A stretch of 64,000 bases of DNA from Xylona heveae TC161 (lineage: Eukaryota; Ascomycota; Xylonomycetes; Xylonales; Xylonaceae). Position numbers and translations under genes: made by a program. The stretch is from contig NW_017264193.1 of assembly GCF_001619985.1 (NCBI RefSeq), forward strand, positions 1,183,726 through 1,247,725. The letters run 5' to 3'. The notes beneath the pieces were generated by a model. It searched no databases and had not been told where the DNA came from. It saw only the letters and a list, made by a program, of their open reading frames with translations. The first letter of the stretch is position 1, and every line of letters starts with the position of its first letter. Below are positions 24,301 to 34,457 of the stretch, one piece after another.

Positions 24301-25741
24301 CGTCTCAGCCATTCGGTGCTAAGGGTCTGTAAAGAATGGCCATCAATGAGGATATTGCCCTGCTGTGGAGCATAAAAACGCATCAATAGAGCTCCTAGTG
24401 TGCTCTTGCCAGATCCACTCTGACCGACAACGAATGTGAGCTCTCCCGCAGGAATGAATAGGCTCGCGCCCCGTAAAACAAGTCGATCAGGACGGGAGGG
24501 ATAAGAAAACGAAACCTTTGCGGTTAGTTTAAGCGTTAAGTAGGCCCGGGAAGGCTCACATTTCTAATGTCAATGTCCCCAACGCTCCTTGCCAATTCCT
24601 TCCTTCCCATAGGTAAACAACCACCTCCTTTGGCCGCGTTGCAGGAGATCGTGGAATAGAGAGCCGCGCCGGCAGCCTTGCCCTTTTCTACCACGATTAG
24701 ATGCGGTAGTATTTGCTCGATTGCCTGAGTAGCCATGAGACACGCCCAAAAAGTGGTAAGAATGTCGCCAGCAGATTTTTGGCCAGAAGAAACCAGCGTA
24801 CTGCCATACCAAAACCCTTGAACAAACATTCCTAGAGTAAAGATGCGCACGAACCCTATTTGAAGAGCATTTATACGGGCTTGGATGAGATAATCCTTGG
24901 CAGCAGCTTTGATGGTTTTGCTATAACGCGATATCTCAGAATCTTGCCCGTTGAAACATTTGACGGTTTCTATGGAAGACAGCGAGCCATTTGCAATTTT
25001 CGACGCTGCTGCGAGCTGATATGTTTGCTCTGCAATACTAGGCTGCATTTTTGCTGAAATGAATGACAAAGTAATTGCAGCAACCGGCATTGTGGACATT
25101 GTAACAAACGTAAGTTTCCAAGAGTAGTAGAATGCCAGAGCGAGTGCAGAAAGTACTGTGCTCGTGTATTGGACAATGAATCCCAGCGGTTGAGACGTCG
25201 CAGTCTGCAAATCATGTACCAATCTATTATATTATTTCAATACAAGGCCCCACAAAATGGGCGAAAGTATCGAGACTTACCTTTTCATCCTCGGCAGCAA
25301 AGCTCCGGTGCCGTTTGATTCCATGTCATACCATTCAACATTCTTCGTGCTGAGGCTGGCAAATATTCTTTCCCTTGCACTTCTGGCTTGAAGCTCACCA
25401 AAGCATACCCAGAACATAAGATAACTTCCGTTCAATAACCAACTTGCCGATCCTAGGCCTGCCAGTACGGTGCAATCATGAGATACTCTTTGACGTAGAG
25501 TTGAGCCGTCAATCCGCCCAGCACCGAAATCTGCGAATGAGTTGAATGTTTTACCAAGCACAAAGGCAAGCGCAGGTACAATCATGCCGGATATTATTGA
25601 AAGTAAAACAGCAAAAGACAGCCATAAGGCATCTGATAGAGAAGTAAACCTAAAAAGTGCTCGCCATGTTGCACACGCTCTCGAATCCGCAGCCTCAATT
25701 TGACAGGGACCATTGCTTGCGACTTTTGCGTCTTCCAGCAT
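21334..25741 (-). CDS. full-size ABCB transporter, Ste6 (mating-factor exporter) type
   Basis: Five exons: 25741-25281, 25223-24560, 24515-22535, 22471-22349, 22265-21334, all in frame, 1386 aa. Order is TMD1-NBD1-TMD2-NBD2. NBD1 has Walker A GQSGSGKST at about 406-414, signature LSGGQRQRVAIA and Walker B ILILDEATSALD. NBD2 has Walker A GLSGSGKST at about 1150-1158, LSGGQAQRIAIA and VLILDEATSALD. The short 123-nt fourth exon encodes a TM helix. A long, poorly conserved linker follows NBD1. Overall plan and weak TMD similarity to MDR pumps fit the fungal Ste6 group that exports lipidated a-type pheromone, but a drug-efflux ABCB is possible. Upstream of the chosen ATG the same frame stays open for about 35 codons, so a short 5' exon may be missing. 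Confidence 0.88.
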
Positions 25742-26582
25742 GGGCGAAATAGCTTCCTGATGAAGAGCTTTCCACCGGACTGAAACGGGATGAGAATTGA
25801 AAGAAATCTTTGTCGGTTTCTGTCTGCCATATATTCGTTGATTGAGTCATAAGGTGATGAAGAAACGATTGGTTAATCTGACAAAAAGAAAGATGTAGGT
25901 GAATTTCTGCTTTTATCTGACGACACCGATTCTGTCCATATCGCCAAGCATAAGAATGCGCGCGCAGTCGATATCATTCTTCTATTGAAACAATACTAAC
26001 TATTGTCATTATCGCCATGCGTGCAGTTAGCGAAGTCTCCAAGACTTTAAGGACAATAGGAAGCTGCAGACAAAGAACATTTGCCGAATGCCGACCACCG
26101 CTCATTTCTGATTAGTGAAAATGCATGGAGACGGAAACAGCGGACTTTAGCAGGTCAGAAATCGGATTTGAAAAATTTCGTTCAAGGTAAGTTGCATCGA
26201 TTTGTTTACAGATGGATTCTCGCGAGATATTCAGCATCAGGTTGATCGAGTAAAGACCTACCAGCTATTAGTACTGATCCAGGGGACCCCTTGGCGAACA
26301 GGATAGAAGCCGGATTAAAGCTATCCGCAATAAATAGAACATCGTACATGGATCTTGGCACTCAGGTCAATGGGTTAACTCGATGGTGCATCACTCCTTC
26401 ATCTCACTCGGGGTTGATTTAACACGCAATAGGTCGAAAGCCCGTTGCAAAAATAGACAAACGAAAGATGATTTTGACTTTTAGAAACAGACGCCTTACA
26501 TTTGCAATCTATAGTCGTCACATTTGTAGCAAAACGCCGCTCCCTGTAAATAATGACGAGAAAATAGGATTTATGCTTCGGT
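25742..26582. other. intergenic region upstream of the ABC gene
   Basis: About 840 bp between two minus-strand genes. It may contain a missing first exon of the ABC transporter in 25742-25860. No other feature seen. Confidence 0.45.
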
Positions 26583-27292
26583 TTACTTGGCTTCACTGGG
26601 ATGTTCACGTTCGTAGATCCAGTCGTTCAGACCAGCCCGATTCCTTCGAGTGTGAGTAAAGATCATTTGAAAAAGAAATAAGGTAGGGAACCAACCGTGC
26701 TATCTCAACAGCGTAGAATTGCATACGAACGGCTGTTGTAGTAAAGGTTCATCAGCAAAATCCAACTAGCTGCTAGGACGAATATCCTACCAAAAATCGT
26801 CTCCTTCTCCCCGTACTCCCACTTCGGGTTCGCTCGGAGCATAGTTCCGAAGTTATAATCGTCGACAGTTTTCTCGTACTTCATGAGGAAGTTCCGCCAC
26901 CTTTCTTTGCCTGCTTTGCTCTTCATTTCATCTTCGTTGATGGTTGCGGCAGGGTCAAAGTCGGGAAACTCTTCTTTGAAATGTTCGTATATCTCATCAT
27001 CCATTTTCGTAAGTCGTAGCTGCGAGCCCCGCATCTTTTCCAGAATGGCCCAGTAAGTGGACATGTGCTGCACAACTGTTTTGGCGGCGTTTGTTAGTTT
27101 GAAATCGAGTATGAGCGTGACGCTGTCAAGCTGCTGAATGTTGCCGAACCTTTAACTGCGAATTGCTTCTCGATCTATATGTCTGTCAGCACTGGCCCTG
27201 CTCCTTAGGTGGAGGGAGTCTATTGAACATACGTCTTCGAAGTTGTCCGCCTTCTCGGCGTCAAACTTCCCTGGAGCCGGTGCGACAGACAT
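26583..27292 (-). CDS. PBDC1 / Ypl225w-type protein (eEF1A-folding factor family)
   Basis: Five exons: 27292-27233, 27174-27150, 27075-26791, 26732-26696, 26643-26583, all in frame, 155 aa. The joined protein has DNFEDIEKQFAVKVVQHMSTY, RLTKMDDEIYEHFKEEFPDF, MKSKAGKERWRNFLMKYEKTVDDYNFGT, and a C-terminal VRMQFYAVEIARNRAGLNDW. These blocks are characteristic of the PBDC1 family (Pfam 'Polysaccharide biosynthesis' domain, a misleading name). The yeast member Ypl225w has been reported as a co-translational chaperone for eEF1A. Two introns have unusual donors (GTTCGG after exon 2, GTTGGT after exon 4), and two exons are only 25 and 37 nt. The conserved C-terminus depends on splicing these small exons. 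Confidence 0.88.
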
Positions 27293-27931
27293 ATTGGGAG
27301 AAGGGATTTTAGTGACGATATTCCAGGAAAAGATATTTACAAAAATTGAGGGTGATGAAATGGGGCTTCTTGACCAAAGAAGAAGTAATCAAAATACGTT
27401 TCAGGGAGTTAGTAAAATAAACCTACAATTTCGAGATTTTTTCGAAATCGTCATACTTAGCAGACGCGGAACTTACCGGAGGATACATACGGAGTACGGA
27501 GCGAGGCAGAGTATCCAAGTGGTTCAATTTAAGCAGAAGCGCATTATCTTCCAAATCACACTCCCACCATTATACGATGATGTTTCCAATCCAATCTCTA
27601 TTTAACTAGAAAACTGAATTTTTCAAAGATCGGTTAAATGATCAGTTGATGGATGTATTCAATATCAAACTTTTCTTTATGATCGTAACTCCTTGTCAGT
27701 ATGTGGTATGCTTATGTCAATGCAACTAAAGTAGAAATGACGCCGTGAACTACCATACCATTCATTATCGTACCAATGAGCAAATTCCCCGGGGTATCAC
27801 CATCATCTCGAATCTATCTTTCAGTTATATATGATCTGCAACAGATCGACACTAGCTGGAGGCTGGTCTCGACTCATCAAAAATGCGCGAAAAGGTTCTG
27901 ATGTCTGTCTAGCGCGGGCCTGATCAGGCGA
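27293..27931. other. spacer between two minus-strand genes
   Basis: About 640 bp upstream of the PBDC1-type gene and downstream of NOG2. It contains two overlapping copies of the TACGGAG motif (TACGGAGTACGGAG, about 27488-27501). Confidence 0.5.
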
Positions 27932-30089
27932 TCACGAAGCAACATCACTTCCGCTCTCCTCTTCAAAGCCTTCAAATTCTCCCCCTTCAGAATCAGAGTC
28001 GTCCTGTTCTGCAGTGGAAGAAGCCGCGTCAGATTCGGGAAGCTCGTTAAGCTCCTGCCCATCATCTCGTTTTCTCTTTTTTCTCATCTCACCCAATCTA
28101 CCCTCACGGCCCTCAATATCCTTGGCCCCTTCACCTTCAGTATAGGGTGGAGGGGTGTACCATGGGATCTTTCCTCGTAGAAAGTCATTCAGCACCATTT
28201 TGGCCACGCCGTCAGTGTCCGCCTCTCCGCCCTTTAACAATCTTCCACCCTTTCTCGCCAGGACCTCCAGAAAGTCTATCGCCGAGCCCGTAATTTTGAC
28301 ATCATACGTGCGCTCAAGATGTTGCGGTTTGCACTTCTTCAAAACTGCCGCGATATACTGTTCAGGATTTTGAACATTTTCCACGCGGACAACGCCTCGA
28401 AGCAAAATGTCCTCTTCCGAATCATTTTGGTTGGGTGGCACCACACCAGGACAGTCTATGAGGTAGATTCTCTTCATGAGCGTAATGTACTGCCACACCT
28501 TTGTCTCTCCCGGAATTGGAGCGACAGTGCAGACCTTCTTCTTGCGAAGTGTATTGATGATGGAGGATTTTCCAGTGTTGGGGTAGCCGATGAAGCCGAC
28601 AGAGACTTGTTTGCGATCAGAATGTAGGGACGAAAATTGTCGAAGAAGTTGAATCAACGAGCCTTTACCAAAGGAATTCGTGATTGAAGCATGGAATGCT
28701 AGAGTTGGATAGTCTTTTGACAGATTTCGAACCCAGGCGGCCTGAAAATAATAGTGTTAGCTTCTTAGTCAAGAAACATAAGAAAACAATAAAATGTATG
28801 AAACTTTGCGTAAGGGAGACACCAAGAGCACCCGCAATAAGCAGTGATGTTTCCCTGAGAATGCTAGAGACATCCCTCAGCTCTATTCGATAATCTCCAA
28901 TACGGAGATATATCAACTTGCCAACAGAAAGCTGGCAAGCGGCGAGCTGAGGATTAATCTACCAAAGTTGTAACAGACAAGCCATCCACGGATACGCATA
29001 AAAATGCTGGAAGGCGCCTTGACTTAACAGTGGAATGTCTGTGCAAAACGGAAAAGAAATTTCCACAAGGACAAGGAGAAGAAAAACACGAAACAATTGA
29101 AGTAAAGGAATGCGACTTACAGCAACACCAGTGGGCACAAGATCGCACTTATTGAGGACGAATATCAGGTGCTTGTGAGGGGCTTCCTCCCGGATATATT
29201 TCTCAATACTCCTGCACCTTGTTCCCAGCGGATCTCTAGCGTCTAGGACATGAATGATCACATCCGAAGAGTCTATGACCTTGTAGAGCTCGTTCCATAT
29301 CCGCTTGCTTTGACCTTTCGAAAAGACCGGCTCTCTCGCTGTGGTCAAAGTCTCAACATCAAAGGCAGAATCGCCACCTTGTTCAGCCCCTTCGGAGTTA
29401 CCACTCAGCAACTTTGCCTGTTCCAAGCGGTCCAAATACGTATCGTGCATCTTTTCTGATTCTCCAGCGAGATCTTCAATGGAGCCAACAGCGAGCTTTA
29501 CCCGCTTTCGCTGCGCCTTCGGCCCAAATGTTTCAGCAAAAGGCGCTGACTCCACTGTCATTTTTGCTTGATGTTGCTTTACACCATTTACGCCTTGGCC
29601 ATCTCTGATCAAGCTCATAGGGAGCTTATTACTTTTCAGCAATACTTGATAAGGATCCGAGGCTCGTTCGGCCATGGCGTCACGGAACGAATTGAGAGCA
29701 TCCTGGCTGATGACTCTTGTATTGGTGAACCACTTCCTGTTTGGTTCAATTCGTGCATTGGGTATTTCCCGAGATTGGAATGAGGCGGCCTTTGTGACTT
29801 CTCCAGCTGCATTATGCTGAGCCTTGCCCTCTTTGAACATATTCAATTGCCTCGCTTTCTTAGCATTTCTGCGGCAAAGATTACACATGTTAGCTTGAAA
29901 ACGGTTACAAGAAGCAGACGCCGTGCTTGAAAAGCAGGACACGGGGACGTCAAGGCTGGAATGATAGCATCAATTTCTTCTCAAGACTTACCGATAGAAA
30001 TTCTCGCCCTTCGTCCGTACATTGGCCATTCCATCTCCAACCTTCCCCTGGCGCTCTCGCCTGGTAGCCTCCTTCTTTCCGGTACCCAT
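27932..30089 (-). CDS. NOG2: nucleolar GTPase NOG2 / GNL2, 60S ribosome assembly
   Basis: Three exons: 30089-29992, 29868-29121, 28741-27932, in frame, 551 aa. It opens [20 protein letters not shown] and follows yeast Nog2 closely. The GTPase motifs are circularly permuted, as in the YlqF/YawG family: G4 NKCDLVP comes before G1 GYPNTGKSS (about 334-341) and G3 DCPGVVPP. Also present are [34 protein letters not shown] and [10 protein letters not shown]. The protein acts in the nucleolus and nucleus on pre-60S particles, holding rRNA helix 69 and gating export. The C-terminus is acidic. Intron 2 is 379 nt, several times longer than other introns in the window, and hosts a probable snoRNA. The gene is divergent from PET123. 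Confidence 0.96.
28792..29036 (-). ncRNA. snR191: intronic H/ACA box snoRNA, snR191-like
   Basis: Lies within NOG2 intron 2 (29120-28742, minus). Domain 1: lower stem CCACTGTT (29033-29026) with AACTTTGG (28969-28962), pairing CCA/TGG and GTT/AAC; 5' guide AGTCA (29024-29020); upper stem with AGGC/GTCT, GCC/GGC, CCA/TGG and GCAT/ATGC; 3' guide GTTAC (28974-28970) directly after the upper stem. H box AGATTA at 28960-28955 fits ANANNA. A strong extra stem follows (28954-28944 with 28883-28872). The last domain has AGGGA...TCCCT and ACATCA/TGGTGT, ending 15 nt before an ACA at 28797-28795. The guides complement GUAAC-psi-A-UGACU, the 25S rRNA site of yeast psi2258. Yeast snR191, hosted in the NOG2 intron, guides psi2258 and psi2260. 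The second pocket's target is not assigned. Ends are estimated. Confidence 0.78.
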
Positions 30090-30529
30090 TTTGAGCTGAA
30101 AAGAAACCGGCGATGTCAAACAAGTCTTCGAGTACACAAAGTCGTGGTGGATTCAAGAGACGAGAGAAATTTCAACTTTTTTTTATCAGCCTTCGCCTAG
30201 CGATGCCAAGACCCCAGGGACCATAAAAACTCCCTGCCAGCACTAGAGGTCCGATACTTGACTGAAGAAGCGAGGTACAGATCTCAATGTACCTTATTTG
30301 CGTCTCTAGATGCAAATAATCAAAAATTCTGTGGAGATTACTGAGGCGAAGTACCTTTGAGAATAGTATCGCTTGGTATATTAATTGGAGATTGAATTTG
30401 AGAGAGACACGGCCTTTTTGATTTTGCTTAGTCATACAAAGTCATCTCTACGGGGGAAGGAAATCAATGTTGGATATTTTGATCTCGAAAGGCTCCAGAA
30501 CGCCCATCGCTGCCAGTGTCAAGTTCGCC
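30090..30529. promoter_or_regulatory. bidirectional promoter, NOG2 and PET123
   Basis: About 440 bp between two divergent starts, one for cytosolic and one for mitochondrial ribosome production. An in-frame ATG at 30467 could extend PET123. No specific factor site is asserted. Confidence 0.5.
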
Positions 30530-31444
30530 ATGACGCGAACAAAACCTTTGCTCTCTGTGCCTTCGAGGCTAGGGCAATGTCATACTTTCCTCCCTCGACA
30601 CTTCTCCACGTCCAAGGCGGCCTTCAAGATTGGTCCGGAATCGCCCAGATTTATCGAAGTTCCTCAACCAATTCAGCCGCAAGCCCCCGGGGTGCCAGTT
30701 GTAAAAGGTGTACTGCCTGTGCCTCGACAGATTTTCTCGAAGCGTGGGCCGGTGAAAACATCAAAAGCCTACTATGATAAAACTGTACCAAAACCAAACA
30801 AGCACCATCGCCATGTCGGAGCAAAGAACTCGGAAGAGTCCCATTATCTTATTTGGAAAAAACAATCGGCGGAGCTGAGAAGACGGAATTTGCGAGAAGG
30901 ACTTTTGGAATTGTCGCACAGAAAAATAAACACCGATAATATTGTTGCAGCAAGAAGCGCAGCGAAGCAGGCCGACCATCAGCGGCTCATCAATGAGCCT
31001 GAGCGGGAAGACGAACGCCTCACAAATCCTTCTATTCTGGTCTCGATGAAGCAACAGAAGATTGGCATGCTGCCTGATCCCAACCGAGAAAGCCGAATTG
31101 TCGACAAAACCTTGAAACTTCAAGAACGCCAGGCTGCGAAAGAGCAAGAACGGAAAGATCGGTTGCATACCCTTTATACTCAGGCTCGAGAATTTATCAC
31201 AACGGAGGCGCAACTCAACGAAGCCATTGACAGAACGTTTGTGGAGTACCCCGAAGAGTTCACCAGTGATGGAGGGCTTGGTGAGAACATTTGGAACAGA
31301 GGGTCACCTGAGACAGTTCAGCAGATGCTGAATGAGATCAATAGAACCGGAAGCAATGCAATCAAGCATTACACCGGTGTGGGAGATATTACTCAGAAGC
31401 GTGTTCGGAGAATTGCGGAAGAATTGACCGGCGGTCGATTGTAA
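30530..31444 (+). CDS. PET123: mitoribosomal small-subunit protein Pet123 / mS26
   Basis: Single exon. The ATG at 30530 gives 304 aa starting MTRTKPLLSVPSRLGQ, a basic, hydroxylated, non-acidic stretch that reads as a mitochondrial presequence. An in-frame ATG at 30467 would give 325 aa but has a poorer context. The core block YYDKTVPKPNKHHRHVGAKN and a long charged helical region (RIVDKTLKLQERQAAKEQERKDR) are typical of fungal Pet123 (37S subunit). The C-terminus (NAIKHYTGVGDITQKRVRRIAEEL) is basic. It is needed for mitochondrial translation in yeast. Confidence 0.85.
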   Translation: MTRTKPLLSVPSRLGQCHTFLPRHFSTSKAAFKIGPESPRFIEVPQPIQPQAPGVPVVKGVLPVPRQIFSKRGPVKTSKAYYDKTVPKPNKHHRHVGAKNSEESHYLIWKKQSAELRRRNLREGLLELSHRKINTDNIVAARSAAKQADHQRLINEPEREDERLTNPSILVSMKQQKIGMLPDPNRESRIVDKTLKLQERQAAKEQERKDRLHTLYTQAREFITTEAQLNEAIDRTFVEYPEEFTSDGGLGENIWNRGSPETVQQMLNEINRTGSNAIKHYTGVGDITQKRVRRIAEELTGGRL

Positions 31445-34400
31445 ATTCACAAAGGCGTCGACAAACGGTATTTGTTTTTACGGCACATGTACTACCACGT
31501 TCTTGTCATAATTTGTCATTTATATTCTGCGTTTCGATCTTTTTTCTTACGTTTGGAAACGCTAGATTTGTGAATAGATCACATTTGCTCTTGAAGGCCT
31601 AAACAACCTGTGCCAAGAAGACGAGGATTTGAAAACTCGTGTTACTGCTGACGGGAAGACACATGATTTGGATCAAGTGGGGTCATTTTACAGGCATCTA
31701 CGCGTGTGCCTCTGATAGCTTTCGAGCTTCTCAGATGGGTCTGCCAAAAGGCCAAAGAGCGTAACAATTCCGTCCATGTCAGAAAAGGTTACGCACAAGG
31801 GCCTCGTGTGCAAATTCATAAGGGAGGTATATTGAGACATGGAGAGAGTGTGTGTGTTCTTTAAATTGTTGCGCGTACAACTTGGCGAAGGTCGAGATTT
31901 CTCTATCTTGTTTTTTCTTTACTTTCTCCAATTGATCGCATTGTTTTCCCAAGATATCTCCTGATGGAAAACCCCGCGGAAGGCCTTGGCCAGTTTCTCA
32001 TCGCTTAGGCCAAAATTGGGGTTCAGGAATGATGATACTCTTGAGCCCGAGGTGGTTAGAGGGTGAAGTAGAGCTCAACGGGTGGAATTGAGTTTCAATG
32101 CATCTACGCTAACCCCCCCGCCTGCTATGACTAAATGATCTAACTAACCCTTTATTACCCGCGTAAGCCGTTGGCAGAACAACTATTGGCAATTATAGTT
32201 TCCAGGTTGTGAAGGCCCCATGGCAGAAAAGGATGGGTTGTCAGCCCTGAAAGCCTGATGTTCTAAAAATGTATCCGGAGAGCCATTAATCTCGTTCTGG
32301 GCTCTGGATGGTAGGAACGTTGAGGTCAACACATGATCGTACAAGATATTTCATTTTCTTGCTTTTGCTAGCAAACAATGTCAAGTTACCATGGAAAGAC
32401 AGACCTTTATTTCTCAACTCGGACCATATGCCACGACGTAGGCAAGGTAAGGTGGACGCACAATGACCAGTCAGCAAAGAGCTGCATTTTGCATCGGGCA
32501 TTTCTCTTCCGACGTCTAAGTTATACGGATCTTGGCTCTCTAGTTACTAGAATCGTTGACTTGCATGGTCACCTGGGTGACCTTCAAGGTCCCCTGTTCC
32601 CCTCCCGGGTGTGGGCCCTTTGAGAGGGTTGAAATAAGTTATCCGAGGTAAATAATTGATAACTAGCACAGCCAATTCAAACTTGGTTGCCCCTCGTCTT
32701 TCCCGTTAGTTACGAGGGAAATGAGCTCTGCAGCGGCAACGATCGGCACCCAAGACTCCAAGCTTTGTGGCGTTACCTGATCAGACACCGAAAACAGCCT
32801 GTTATGACGTTACAGTTAACCTACAGAGATAGGCAAACCTCAACGTGAACTGTTCAAGTGCAAGTGCGCTTTTCCGCACCGCCTCGCCGCTATTCAGCAT
32901 CTGACACCTCGTATCAGCTCTCCAAAATGACTTTGCCCTAAAGCGGATGAGGGTCCTCGTTCATCATGTCACTTCTCACCCGTTTTTCCCCAATTTACAC
33001 TTTGGTCCTAGGGTGAACTGTGACTTTTGAAACTACTTTCACAACAGAACAAGGGTATCAACAATCTTGGCGATCCTTCATTATGATTAAACCATTCTAG
33101 ATGGCCCGTTTCTCAATTGAAGAATGATCATAATAGTGGAGATCAGTAGGAGAAATAATTCGTTCATAGGGCAAAAGATTCAGATCACGGCTGAATTTGA
33201 AACGTTTGATGTAAATATCGGTAATGAGTGAAGCAAGGAGCCCATTCGAAAAAGGAAAAAAGATGACAACTCCCCAAGAGATCCTACCGTAGTATGCAAA
33301 TCGCTAATGATGCATAATATCAGGATTACCGCATGAAATTATGGAGAAGAAGGCGAGTCGAAGAAAGCCTTGTCGAGTGAGTTATTCGGTCATGAACAGC
33401 TTGGCTTGGCCGGGGCGCGACGCTATCGTATACGAGGCGTCGAGCCTGGCCAGGATTCCCCGCATTTTGAGCTGCGGGTGGAGGCCGGCGGAGACATGAA
33501 GCAACCACTCCACAACCAAGTTAACTTACACTCTTTTCTTTCTTTTCTTTTCTCTTACACACACACACACTCGCACTGTCAGGTCCTGCAGATGACACTA
33601 ATGAACACCCATTTATATTTTTCAGCCGCTTCATGGCCTAAGCTGCCATGACGCTTTGGCGGCACCAGGGTCATACTCGGTTGGGTTTACCTCGCCCACC
33701 CCAGTGCGGCAAAAAGGGACAAGATGACCGCCGAGCCTCCTGGGAAGATGATGTTTACTGCCAAAGAAGATTAAAGGGCACCAAACAACCAATCGCGTCC
33801 TCCCCCCTGGCTTAAGGCATCCTGTATCTTGGCGGTGCCTCATCCAGCTCGTAAACCACTTCCCGAGCTGGTTCCTCGGGAAGATGGTCCGACTTGCTTG
33901 ACTGTCACCACAAGAGATCGAGCATGTACGCTTTGAGCCTAGGAATATCCTAGTTTGATGCCCGGCCATGGATGTAAGTCGTCCCTCCCCGACTCCCCCT
34001 GTGTGGCCTGCCACTAATAATATCAGATCGTGTACGGTGCTGTTGCGTCCACGAAATCTCATTGGAGACCCAAAGAAAAGAATACACGGGCGTGGCTAGT
34101 GCTGCTACGACAACGAGATCTGCTTCTTTTTACCCCGTTTTTCTTTTACGATGCTCTAATTGCCTCTCGTCTCACCTCGTTTCAATGTGACCATGGGCCC
34201 CGCATCTTCATGTTGGAGCTGTTCACAGTGATGACATCGTGTGTTTTGCCACCAGACCGTGCCTTTCTCATATGAGGCCAGCCGGACTTGCCAGCCAAAG
34301 CTATATAGACCCCTCGAGAGCTCCCGTTCGAACAAGTTCATCATTCCATCTCTGAACCCCAAGGGCTAAAGCATACAAGCCAATCGTTCTATACTTTATT

Positions 34401-34457
34401 GTTTGTGACAAGCCCATTGGGAACAGATACCCGCTTCTCTTATCTTGAACCATCAAC
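31445..34457. other. 3-kb gene-free region
   Basis: The longest stretch without a supported gene. Open frames are short and uncharacteristic. It contains a pyrimidine and CA-repeat patch (CACACACACACAC, about 33559-33571) and a TATA box near its right end. I see no terminal repeats, transposase fragment, tRNA or snoRNA. Most of it is probably promoter space of the secreted But2 gene, or an unrecognised non-coding transcript. Confidence 0.45.
34302..34308 (+). promoter_or_regulatory. probable TATA box of the But2-domain gene
   Basis: TATATAG about 150 bp upstream of the ATG at 34458, followed by C/A-rich DNA (CTTGAACCATCAAC) just before the start codon. Confidence 0.5.

Noticed and set aside
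31445-34457. Transposon or virus-derived relic in the long gene-free stretch
   Set aside because: No terminal repeats, target duplications or recognisable protein fragments were seen by eye.
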